Shown piece by piece: positions 25,895 through 34,900 of a DNA stretch of 58,875 bases. Origin of the DNA: Planctomycetota bacterium. Its GTDB lineage: Bacteria > Planctomycetota > UBA1135 > UBA2386. Made by a program: the position numbers and the translations under genes. Under the pieces are notes generated by a model. It did no database searches, had not been told where the DNA came from, and saw only the letters and a list, made by a program, of their open reading frames with translations. The stretch lies in the NCBI GenBank assembly GCA_016795295.1, contig JAEUHP010000282.1, positions 1 to 58,875 of the forward strand. The letters are read 5' to 3'. The first letter of the stretch is position 1, and each line of letters opens with the position of its first letter.

Positions 25895-27079
25895 TCAGCG
25901 AACTTCCGGCGCCAGCACGACCCGAAAGCCCACGCTGCTGCTGGCGCTACCGGGCCGCCCCCCACCTCGAACCGCAGATCGACAGTAGTACGAAGGACTG
26001 CCCCAGCCCCCACCACGGAGCACTCGGTCTGGAGCGACCTGCGACAGCGGATCCACCACCGCCCCCGCCGGGTAGGCGTCCAGGCTGTCCAAACACCACT
26101 CCCACACATTGCCATGCATGTCGTAGAGCCCCCACGCGTTGGGCAGGAAACTGCCCACGAGCTCGGTCGCTCCGATCCCGCAAGAACCGCCCGAGTGGTA
26201 GCTCACGCCGAAGTTGGCATCGCCGCACACCAACGCCGCCCCGTGGGCGAACTCCGTCGACGACCCGGCCCGGCAGCAATACTCCCACTCTGCTTCCGTG
26301 GGCAGCCGGTACGCATAACCCGAGGGTACCCGCCCGGCGCCCCGCTCGAGCGTGGTCAACGCCGCGCAATACGCTGCCGCATCGTGCCACGACACCCGCT
26401 CCACCGGCCGCAGGTTGGCCCGTGGGTAGTTTGGCCCTTGGAAGAAGCTCGGATTGGTCCCCATCACGGCTGTGTACTCGGCCTGCGACACCTCGTATTG
26501 ACCGATCCAGAACGGCCGCCGCAGCGTCACCGTGTGCACCGGCTGCGTGGCGGAGTTGTTCATGTAGGGCAACCCCCCGGTCGCTGGCGAACCCATGGCG
26601 AAGGTCCCGGGCGCCACCGCCACCATGCCGAGCTGCGGCCCGGGCGCGGCCGCGACCGCGACGGTCAGGGCCAGGTCCCCGAGGTAGATCGTCGCGGTGC
26701 CGAGCGACAGATCGACCGACTGCAGCGTCCACGCGACACCGAGGAACGAGGCATGGCTCGGCACGGCCAGAGAATGCACGGCAGTGCCCACGGCGGGCAG
26801 AACGCCCCCGACCCAGACCTGGGCCAGCGCCGGGTCCAGGCGCAGCAGCCCCTGCACCGCGAAGCCGGGCACGGACAGCGCCTGCGTGCCGGTGGCCGGC
26901 GGCATGCACCAGAGGATGGCGTACGGATTGCCAATGGCACTACCCGGATGGTCGAAGCCGAAGGCCGCGGTCTGGCCGAGCACCACCGGGGCCAGCACCT
27001 GCAAGGTGCGGCCCGTGTTCTGGGCTGGGAGGCCGGCAGCGACGACGGCCAACACGAGTTTGGGCAAGTGTCTGGGCAT
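25895..27079 (-). CDS. Secreted formylglycine-generating-enzyme-like (SUMF1) protein
   Basis: A 394-residue exported protein. After a signal peptide (to about residue 19), residues 20-150 form a beta-rich domain (GTQALSVPGFAVQGLLRLDP) of a kind frequent in secreted planctomycete proteins. Residues about 155-390 are the FGE-sulfatase domain: GTFAMGSPATGG, FWIGQYEVSQAEYTAVMG, RPVERVSWHDAAAYC, RLPTEAEWEYCCRAG, YDMHGNVWEWCLD and a terminal GFRVVL. The fold is shared by true formylglycine enzymes and by many proteins of other function; no sulfatase gene of the classic type is adjacent. It lies 196 bases upstream of the S9 peptidase start. Confidence 0.85.
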   Translation of the reverse strand: MPRHLPKLVLAVVAAGLPAQNTGRTLQVLAPVVLGQTAAFGFDHPGSAIGNPYAILWCMPPATGTQALSVPGFAVQGLLRLDPALAQVWVGGVLPAVGTAVHSLAVPSHASFLGVAWTLQSVDLSLGTATIYLGDLALTVAVAAAPGPQLGMVAVAPGTFAMGSPATGGLPYMNNSATQPVHTVTLRRPFWIGQYEVSQAEYTAVMGTNPSFFQGPNYPRANLRPVERVSWHDAAAYCAALTTLERGAGRVPSGYAYRLPTEAEWEYCCRAGSSTEFAHGAALVCGDANFGVSYHSGGSCGIGATELVGSFLPNAWGLYDMHGNVWEWCLDSLDAYPAGAVVDPLSQVAPDRVLRGGGWGSPSYYCRSAVRGGGRPGSASSSVGFRVVLAPEVR

Positions 27080-27208
27080 AGGGATCCAGGATCGAAGCCC
27101 CTACCGTGGCAACGCCGAGGCCAGGTTCGTGGCGGGGAGGATAGCCCCTCCGGGTAGTAGCGTAACCGACCCCCGCCTACCATCGCCCATCGTCGCCCTG
27201 CTCGCCCC

Positions 27209-27679
27209 ATGCCCATCGAACTCCAGATCAACGGCCAGCGCCTCACCACCGCCGCCGATCCTTCGACCCCGCTGCTCTGGTTCCTGCGCGACGAACTGCG
27301 CCTGTGCGGCACCAAGTACGGCTGCGGCATGGCCCAATGTGGTGCCTGCACCGTGCACGTCGACGGCCAGGCGGTGCGCTCCTGCGTGATGCCGATCGGT
27401 GCTTTGGCCGGCAAACCGATCACCACCATCGAAGGCCTCCAAGGTCCGGTCGCCGACGCCTTGCGCGCGGCATGGACCGAACTCGAAGTGCCCCAGTGCG
27501 GTTATTGCCAGACCGGCCAGATCATGAGCGCGGCCGCACTGCTGCGTGAAGCTCCCCAGCCGACCGACCAGGACATCGACGCCGGCATGGCCGGCAATGC
27601 CTGCCGGTGCGCCACCTATGTGCGCATCCGCAAAGCCATCCACCAGGCGGCCGCAGCCGCGCGCGGAGGTGCCAAGTGA
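27209..27679 (+). CDS. Isoquinoline 1-oxidoreductase-type [2Fe-2S] small subunit
   Basis: A 156-residue two-cluster iron-sulfur protein. The plant-ferredoxin-type cluster uses [12 protein letters not shown] (Cys 39, 44, 47) and Cys 59. The second cluster uses QCGYCQTGQ (97, 100) and NACRC (132, 134). This is the complete set for the small subunit of xanthine-oxidase family hydroxylases of the IorA type, which carries electrons away from the molybdenum subunit encoded next. Its stop overlaps the GTG start of that gene (GTGA at 27676-27679). It is divergent from the FGE-like gene across 129 bases. Confidence 0.93.
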   Translation: MPIELQINGQRLTTAADPSTPLLWFLRDELRLCGTKYGCGMAQCGACTVHVDGQAVRSCVMPIGALAGKPITTIEGLQGPVADALRAAWTELEVPQCGYCQTGQIMSAAALLREAPQPTDQDIDAGMAGNACRCATYVRIRKAIHQAAAAARGGAK

Positions 27680-29862
27680 CGCAGCCAGTGACACGCGCCG
27701 CAGTGACGCGGCGCACGTTCCTGCGCCTGTCCGCGGCCGCAGGCGGCGGCCTGCTGGTGGCCATACGCCTGCCGGCAGCGTACGCAGCGGCAGACGATGC
27801 CTCCGGGACGATCGCTACGCTCAGCACCGCAGCGGACTTCGCCCCGAACGCCTTCGTGCGCCTCGCCGCGAACGGCAAGGTCACCGTGGTGATCAACAAG
27901 TCCGAAATGGGCCAAGGCGTGTGCACTTCGCTGGCGATGGCCCTGGCCGAAGAACTCGATGCCGAGTGGGCCAACGTCGGCTTCGAGTTCGCGCCGACCG
28001 CGCCGGAGTACATCCACCCGGGATATGGCATCCAATTCACGGGTGGCAGCACCAGTACACTGGGCATGACCGAACCGATGCGCCAGGCCGGCGCCGTGGC
28101 GCGCGCGGCGCTGCTCGCCGCCGCGGCGCAGCAGCTCGGGGTGGACGCGAAACAACTGCACACCGAGCCCGGCGTGGTCGTACACCAAGCCACCGGCCGG
28201 CGCCTGCCCTATGGCGAACTCGCCGGTTTGGCCGCCACCCTGCCGGTGCCCGAGAGTGCCCCGCTCAAGGAGCCGAAGGACTTCCGCCTGCTCGGCAAAC
28301 CGATGCATCGGCTCGACACCAAGGCCAAGGTCGCCGGCACGGCGGTGTTCGGCCTGGACGTCTACGTGGACGGCATGCTGACCGCGGTGGTGGCCCACGC
28401 GCCGGTGTTCGGCGGCACCACCAAGAGCCTCGACGACCGCGCCGCGCGCGCGGTGCCCGGCGTGCGCCAGGTGCTCGACCTCGGCTCGGCGGTGGCCGTG
28501 CTCGCCGACAGTTTCTGGCAGGCGAAGCAGGGCCGCGACCGGCTGCAGATCACCTGGAACGAAGGGCCACATGCGAGCATCGACACCAAAGCCCTGCGCG
28601 CCGAGTACCAGAAGCTCGCGCGCCAGAAGGGTCTGGTCGCGAAGCAGAGCGGCGCCGCGGCGGCGGCGTTCGCCGCGGCCGCCCGCACCGTGGTGGCCGA
28701 CTACGAACTGCCCTATCTGGCGCACGCGCCGATGGAGCCGCTGAATTGTGTGGTGCACTACCGCGGCGACTCTGCGGAGATCTGGGCCGGCACGCAGTTC
28801 CAGACCTTCGACCGGCTCGCGGCGGCGAAGACGCTGGGCCTGGCTCCCGAGAAGGTGGCGCTGCACACCACGTTCCTCGGCGGCGGTTTCGGCCGGCGCG
28901 CCAATCCGGCGTCGGACTACATCGTCGAGGCCTGCCAGATCGCCAAGCAGGCCAAGGCGCCGATCAAGCTGGTGTGGACGCGCGAAGACGACCTGCGCGC
29001 GGGTTTCTACCGACCGCTGTGGCACAACCGGCTCGCCGCGGCGCTGGACGCCGAAGGGCGCATCACCGCGTGGAGCCACACCATCGTCGGCCAGTCGATC
29101 CTGACCGGCACGCCGTTCGAAGCGATGATGGTCAAGGACGGCATCGACAGCGCGTCGGTCGAAGGCGCGGACGAGCTGCCCTATGCGATCGAGCACCAGC
29201 AGGTCGAACTGCACACCACCGAAGTCGGCGTGCCGACCCTGTGGTGGCGTTCGGTCGGCCACAGCCACACGGCGTTCGCGGTCGAGAGTTTCGTCGACGA
29301 ACTGGCCCACGCCACGCAAGCCGACCCGCTGGCGTTGCGCCGCACGCTGCTGCAAGGGCACGCGCGGCATCTCGGCGTCCTGAATCTCGCCGCCGAACGC
29401 GCGGGCTACGGCAAAGCGCTGCCAGCCGGGCGGGCACACGGCCTCGCCGTGCACTACTCCTTCAACAGCTACGCCGCGGTGGTGCTCGAGGTCTCGGTCA
29501 AGGACGGCCGGCCGCGCGTGCACCGCGCCACCTGCGCGATCGACTGTGGCTTCGTGCTCAATCCAGACACCGTGGCGGCGCAGTTCGAAGGCGCGGTGGG
29601 CTTCGCGCTCACCGCCGCGCTCTACAGCGCGGTCGAACTGGAGCGCGGCCGGGTGGTGCAGTCCAACTTCCACGACTACCGGTTGCTGCGCATCGACGAG
29701 ATGCCGGAGGTGGCTGTGCACATCGTGCCGAGCCAGGAACCGCCGACCGGGGTCGGCGAGCCGGGAGTGCCGCCCGTGGCGCCAGCGCTGGCCAATGCGC
29801 TCGCCCGCCTCACCGGCAAGCGGGTGCGCCGGCTGCCGATCCGGCCGGAAGACCTGGTCTGA
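27676..29862 (+). CDS. Isoquinoline 1-oxidoreductase-type molybdopterin large subunit
   Basis: A 728-residue molybdenum-cofactor-binding subunit of the IorB type. The N-terminus has a twin-arginine export signal ([16 protein letters not shown]), so the complex is folded in the cytoplasm and sent to the periplasm. Landmarks include [27 protein letters not shown]-like [40 protein letters not shown] and the C-terminal [18 protein letters not shown] with the active-site Glu. It hydroxylates N-heterocycles or aldehydes in known members; the substrate here is not evident. No cytochrome subunit or xdhC-type maturation gene is next to it. Confidence 0.92.
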   Translation: MTQPVTRAAVTRRTFLRLSAAAGGGLLVAIRLPAAYAAADDASGTIATLSTAADFAPNAFVRLAANGKVTVVINKSEMGQGVCTSLAMALAEELDAEWANVGFEFAPTAPEYIHPGYGIQFTGGSTSTLGMTEPMRQAGAVARAALLAAAAQQLGVDAKQLHTEPGVVVHQATGRRLPYGELAGLAATLPVPESAPLKEPKDFRLLGKPMHRLDTKAKVAGTAVFGLDVYVDGMLTAVVAHAPVFGGTTKSLDDRAARAVPGVRQVLDLGSAVAVLADSFWQAKQGRDRLQITWNEGPHASIDTKALRAEYQKLARQKGLVAKQSGAAAAAFAAAARTVVADYELPYLAHAPMEPLNCVVHYRGDSAEIWAGTQFQTFDRLAAAKTLGLAPEKVALHTTFLGGGFGRRANPASDYIVEACQIAKQAKAPIKLVWTREDDLRAGFYRPLWHNRLAAALDAEGRITAWSHTIVGQSILTGTPFEAMMVKDGIDSASVEGADELPYAIEHQQVELHTTEVGVPTLWWRSVGHSHTAFAVESFVDELAHATQADPLALRRTLLQGHARHLGVLNLAAERAGYGKALPAGRAHGLAVHYSFNSYAAVVLEVSVKDGRPRVHRATCAIDCGFVLNPDTVAAQFEGAVGFALTAALYSAVELERGRVVQSNFHDYRLLRIDEMPEVAVHIVPSQEPPTGVGEPGVPPVAPALANALARLTGKRVRRLPIRPEDLV

Positions 29863-29907
29863 GCTTGCCAAGCGGCCCAAACGGCCGGCAACTGCAGAAC
29901 AGAAGCC

Positions 29908-30330
29908 TCAGAGCCGCCGCCGCCGCAGCTCCGCCAGTCCCGGCAGCCCCCACTTCGCCCGTTCGCTGTCCGTGGTCGCAGGGTCCACCGGCCACAGCTC
30001 CGGCCCTCGAGCCCCCACCGTCCAGACGGTGCCGAACTTCTGCGGCTGACCCGCGAGCTGCCGCTTCCGGTCGAACGCCCGCGCCGCCAGAACGCGCGCC
30101 TGCGGCCACCCGCCCATCGCGCCTAGCGCCAACGTCTCCGCAACCTGCACCGCGACGAGATCGCCACCGCGCAGCAGGGCCTCCGCCACCGCGCCGCGCG
30201 CTGCGGCGTTGGGCAACTGCCCGTCTCGACTCATCTGCACCAACAACGACCGCCGGGCGGCCGCCGCAGCCCCATCCGGCTCCGGATCCGTCAAGGCCGC
30301 CGCAACCAGGTCCCGCCAGACCTCGCTCAT
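29908..30330 (-). CDS. Small protein resembling DUF6624
   Basis: A 140-residue protein of unknown function without signal peptide or membrane segment. The run LLVQ ... RGDL-like central helices, AFDRKRQLAGQPQKFGTVWT and the ending KWGLPGLAELRRRR match the layout of DUF6624, in which a K/G-Q-x-Y/F-G-T segment precedes a closing GLP.L.E motif. The assignment is by eye. Its ATG overlaps the stop of the upstream membrane protein (ATGA at 30327-30330), so the pair is coupled. It converges on the large hydroxylase subunit, with 45 bases between. Confidence 0.6.
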   Translation of the reverse strand: MSEVWRDLVAAALTDPEPDGAAAAARRSLLVQMSRDGQLPNAAARGAVAEALLRGGDLVAVQVAETLALGAMGGWPQARVLAARAFDRKRQLAGQPQKFGTVWTVGARGPELWPVDPATTDSERAKWGLPGLAELRRRRL

Positions 30331-31814
30331 TGCACCTTCGGCAGCCGCTCGGCCACCACCTCGGCGAGTTGCAATGCGCACTGCTGCGGTGTGGCGCCGT
30401 GCGGCCACTGCACCCACGGCACCTCCGGCACGGCCGCGAGCACCGCGCGCACTGCCGCCGGCAGATCGCCGTCACTGCACAGCACCAGGCTCGCACCGTG
30501 CTGCGCGCAGTACTGCCGCGCCGCGGCCAACGCCGCCGCGAGCAGGGCAGGCGACGAACGCGGCCGCCCACCGGCCAAGGCCAGCTCGTCGCGCCCGACG
30601 CCGAACACCAGCACCGCCGGCCGGTAGCCGCGGTAGAAACGTTCGAACAGCGACCATTGCTGCGGGCCGAACCCGTCGACGGTCGGCAGGCAGGGCACTT
30701 CGACCGGCCCGCGGCGCCGGCCGCGCAGTTCGCCGACCAGCAACGCTTCGACGTGTTCGGCGGGGCCGCCGCGGTCGTAGAGCTGCTGGCCGCCGAGCAG
30801 GAACACCACCGGCGCCTTGCCGTCCGGAACGTGCACCGCGAACGGCCCGCGCACCCGCTGGGCCAGCGCTTCGCTGGGCATCGCCCCGGACTGCGGCCCG
30901 AACAGCGCATCGAGACGCGGCGTCTTGGCCGGCAGCAGAGCACCGAGGTGCGGCGCCAGCAGCACCAGGGCCAAGGCCACGAGCGGCCGGGCGCGGCCGA
31001 GGCCCGGCGCGACCAAGAGGCCGACCAGGGTGGCCACCGCGAGGGCCGCGGCCATCGCCGGCAGTTCGGGCCAGGCGAGCGGCAGGCCCGGCAACACCGC
31101 ACCGAGCAGCCAGGCCGTGGCCAGGGTGCCGGCGGCCGCCGCGAACTGCCCACCCGCACGGACCACCAGCGCCTGAAACAAGCCGGCGAGTGCGCCGAGC
31201 GCGCTCCAGAACCCCGCGTGCCAACGCCAAGCACCCGGCAAGCCGTAGTTCTGGATGGTGAGACGGTGCACCACCGCGGGGCCGCCCCGTGCGATCAGCG
31301 TGGTCATGCCGTGCCCGTCGTCGGTGCGCTGCCAAGGTGTCCAGCGGCCGGCGACGTTGGCCCGCACCATGCGCCCACGCGCCTGCACCGAGACGGTGGC
31401 GAGCACCCCCGGGCTGAGGCGGAGGCCACCCTGGCCGATGCGCTCGAGGGCGGCTTCGCGGTCCAGGAATGCCGGACCATCCGCCGCTCCCGACAGGCGC
31501 AGCACGGCGAAGCGGCCGTGGAACTGCGGCAACTCGATGCCGAACTGGCGGGGTTCGACCTGGCGCAGCACGAAGTCGAGTTCGGTGTGCTCCCCGAGTT
31601 CCAGGTCGCAGTGCAGGTCGAAGTCGGCGTGCCAGCGCGGCAGCGACAGCCACTGGGTCGGGCTGACGGTGCGTGGCTCGGTGAGGCGCAGTTGGGTGCG
31701 GTCGAGGCACTGCTGCGGGTCGCGCAGAGGCACGGGCACGAAGTGGGCGGTGACGAGGCCCGCGAGGGCCCCGGCCAGACACAGCAGCAAGGTCGGCAGG
31801 CAGGCGCGCAGCAT
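30327..31814 (-). CDS. Membrane protein with C-terminal SGNH/GDSL-like region
   Basis: A 495-residue protein of unknown function. A signal-anchor opens it (MLRACLPTLLLCLAGALAGL), then a beta-rich periplasmic part to about residue 195, then about four membrane segments (205-310). The C-terminal 180 residues alternate beta and alpha (VVFLLGGQQLYDRG, RPAVLVFGVGRDELALAGG, SLVLCSDGD), reminiscent of an SGNH hydrolase, but the catalytic GDS is not seen, so this is a guess. The ATG at 31814 is 90 bases from the divergent start at 31905. An acyl-modifying role at the envelope would fit the layout but is unproven. Confidence 0.6.
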   Translation of the reverse strand: MLRACLPTLLLCLAGALAGLVTAHFVPVPLRDPQQCLDRTQLRLTEPRTVSPTQWLSLPRWHADFDLHCDLELGEHTELDFVLRQVEPRQFGIELPQFHGRFAVLRLSGAADGPAFLDREAALERIGQGGLRLSPGVLATVSVQARGRMVRANVAGRWTPWQRTDDGHGMTTLIARGGPAVVHRLTIQNYGLPGAWRWHAGFWSALGALAGLFQALVVRAGGQFAAAAGTLATAWLLGAVLPGLPLAWPELPAMAAALAVATLVGLLVAPGLGRARPLVALALVLLAPHLGALLPAKTPRLDALFGPQSGAMPSEALAQRVRGPFAVHVPDGKAPVVFLLGGQQLYDRGGPAEHVEALLVGELRGRRRGPVEVPCLPTVDGFGPQQWSLFERFYRGYRPAVLVFGVGRDELALAGGRPRSSPALLAAALAAARQYCAQHGASLVLCSDGDLPAAVRAVLAAVPEVPWVQWPHGATPQQCALQLAEVVAERLPKVQ

Positions 31815-31904
31815 GGTTTGGGATGGTAGCGGGCGGCGCTCGCGATGGGCTTGGCGAGTGGGCAGCATGGGAACCTGCCCCCCCACGGCTATCCTGACCC
31901 GGCC

Positions 31905-34900
31905 ATGCTGTTCGCCACCCTGCTCACGTTCGCCCTCCCGCAGGAACCCACCCCACCGCCGCAGGTCCTGCACTTCAGCCGCCAGAGCCTGTCGGCGAAG
32001 TTCCTCTGCGAAGGCGCGGCGTTCGGCGACCTCACGGGCGACGGCAAACCCGACTTGGTGGCCGGCCCGTGGTGGTACGAAGGCCCCGACTTCCAGGTCC
32101 GCCACCCGCTCTACCCCGAGAAGCAGTTCCACCGCCTGCACTACTCGGACCACTTCTTCGCCTGGATCCACGACCTCGACCTGGACGGCCGCAACGACGT
32201 GTTCGTGGTCACGTTCCCCGGCGAGAAGGCCTATTGGCTGCGCAACACCGGCCAGAAGGACCTGTGGACCCGCTACGACGTCTGCGACGGCGTCGACAAC
32301 GAGTCGCCGCTGTTCGCCGACGTCACCGGCGACGGCCGCCCGGAACTCGTCTGCCAGAACCAGGACCGGCTCGGCTGGTTCGAGGCCGATTGGCGCGAGC
32401 CGCAGAGGCCGTGGCAGTTCCACGCCGTGCTGGCGAAGGGCGCGGGCCCGAAATTCACCCACGGCCTCGGCGCCGGCGACCTGAATGGCGACGGCCGCGT
32501 CGACATCCTGCGCAAAGAGGGTTGGTACGAACACCCGGCCGCGGCCGACGGGGCGTGGACCTTCCATCCGGTGCCGTTCTCACCGAGCTACGGCGGCGCC
32601 CAGATGCTGGTGACCGACGTCGACGGCGATGGCGATCAGGACGTCGTCACCGCCCTCGAAGCCCACGGCTACGGCCTCTACTGGTTCGAGCAGCAACCGG
32701 GTGGCGCGTTCGTGCCGCACGAGATCCTGAGTGCGGTGCCGGGCCGGGGCAACACCAGCGAACTGCACGCGCTGTGCCTGTGCGACCTCGACGGCGACGG
32801 CCTGCTCGACGTGGTCACCGGCAAACGCTGGTGGTCGCACGGCCCGAGCAAAGCCCAGAACCGCGACGGCGCCGACGACCCGGCGTGGCTGCTCGGGCTG
32901 CTGTTGCGCCGCGACCCCACGGGCGCGCGCTACCAAGTGACCTTGCTCGACGCCGACTCGGGCGTCGGCACCCAGGTGGCGGCGGGCGACGTCGACGGCG
33001 ACGGCCGGGCCGACGTGGTGGTCGCCAACAAACGCGGCACGTTCGTGCTGCGCCAGCAGCCGGGTGCAGCGCAAGGTGTGCTGCCCGACCTGGGCTTCGA
33101 ATCGGGCACGTTGCGCGGCTGGACCGCCACCGGCACCGCCTTCACCGGCCAGCCGATCCGCGGCGACACCGTGGTCGAACGCAAGCCGAAGCTGAAGAGC
33201 GGCCACCGCGGGGAGTATTGGATCGGCGGCTACGAAGTGCTCGAGGACGCGCCGCAGGGCACGCTGCTGTCCGAGCCGTTTCCGGTGGCGAAGCCGTGGG
33301 CGACGTTCTTGGTCGGCGGCGGCCGCAGCGAGACGACGCGGGTCGAAGTGTTGAGCGGCGACGGCGCGCGGGTGCTGTGCACCGCCACCGGCAACGACGA
33401 CGAAACCATGCAGCCGGTGTTGGTCGACCTCGGTGAACACCTGGGCAAGACCATCCGCATCCGGTTGGTCGACGAGTCGAGCGCGGGCTGGGGCCATCTG
33501 AACTTCGACGACTTCCAGTTCCACGACCAGCCGGTGCGCGGCAACCTGCCGAACCGCACGGCAGGCTTGACGCCGAACGAAGCCGCGCGCGCGATGACCG
33601 CGGCACCGGGCATCGCCGTCGACCTGATCGCTGGCGAGCCCGACCTGCACCAGCCAGTGGCGCTGTGGGTCGATGGCCGCGGCCGGCTGTGGGTCGCCGA
33701 GGCGTACAGTTACCCGCAGCGGCGCAAGGACGGCGAAGCGCACGACACTATCCTGGTGTTCGAGGACCGCGACCACGACGGGTCCTTCGAGACACGCACC
33801 GTGTTCCACGACCGGTTGAACCTGGTCAGCGGCCTGTGCGTCGGCTTCGGCGGCGTGTGGATCGGCGCGGCGCCCGAACTGCTGTTCGTGCCCGACCGCG
33901 ATGGCGACTTGGTGCCCGACGGCCCGCCCGAAGTGGTGCTCGACGGCTTCGGCCTGCAGGACACCCACGAGACCCTGAACAGCTTCACTTGGGGCCCCGA
34001 CGGCTGGCTCTACGGCACGCATGGTGTGTTCACCCACAGCCGGGTCGGCAAGCCCGGCACTCCCGATGCCCAGCGCATCGGCCTCAACTGCGGCGTGTGG
34101 CGCCTGCATCCGTCACGGCGCGACTTCGAAGTGTTCGCCTTTGGCACCAGCAACCCCTGGGGCGTCGACTTCGACGACCGCGGCGAAGCGTTCCTGGCCT
34201 GCTGCGTGATCCCGCACCTGTGGCACATGGTCCAGGGCGGACGCTTCGAACGGCAGGGCGGCAGCCATTTCGACGCGCACGCATGGCTGGAGATCCAGAC
34301 CATCGCCGACCACCGCCACTTCGCCGGCAACACCCGCGACCACGCCTGGTGGGGCGGCCGCGAACGGCCGGTCGCCGATCCCGGCACCGACGCCGCGGGC
34401 GGTGGGCATGCCCACTGCGGCACGTTGGTCTACCGCGGCACTGCGTTCCCGCCTTCGTTCCGCAATGCGGTGCTGTTCTGCAACATCCACGGCAACCGGG
34501 TCAACCAGGACCGCGTCGAACGCCGCGGTTCTGGTTACGTCGGCAAACACGCGCCCGATCCGGTGCGGGCCAACGACCCGTGGTTCCGCGGCGTGGCGCT
34601 GCGCCAGGGCCCGGCCGGAGAGATCTTCTGCATCGACTGGTACGACCAGAACGCTTGCCACCGCGAGAAACCCGAACTGTGGGACCGCAGCAACGGCCGG
34701 CTGTACCGCTTCCGCTACGGCCCGCTGCGCGGCCCGGCCCCCGCCTACGACGCGTTGCCGAGCGAACAACTCGCCGCGCTGCTCGCCAGCGACGATGGTT
34801 TCGCCACCGACCATGCCCGGCGGGTGCTGCAGGAGCGCGGGCCGGCCAGCGAGGCGGTGCGCGCCGTGCTGCTGCGGCTGTTGCGCACCCATGCCGAACC

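Noticed and set aside
27137..27152. GGAGG...CCTCC hairpin upstream of the [2Fe-2S] subunit gene as a regulator site
   Set aside because: A five-pair stem is expected by chance here and no riboswitch or operator consensus matches.
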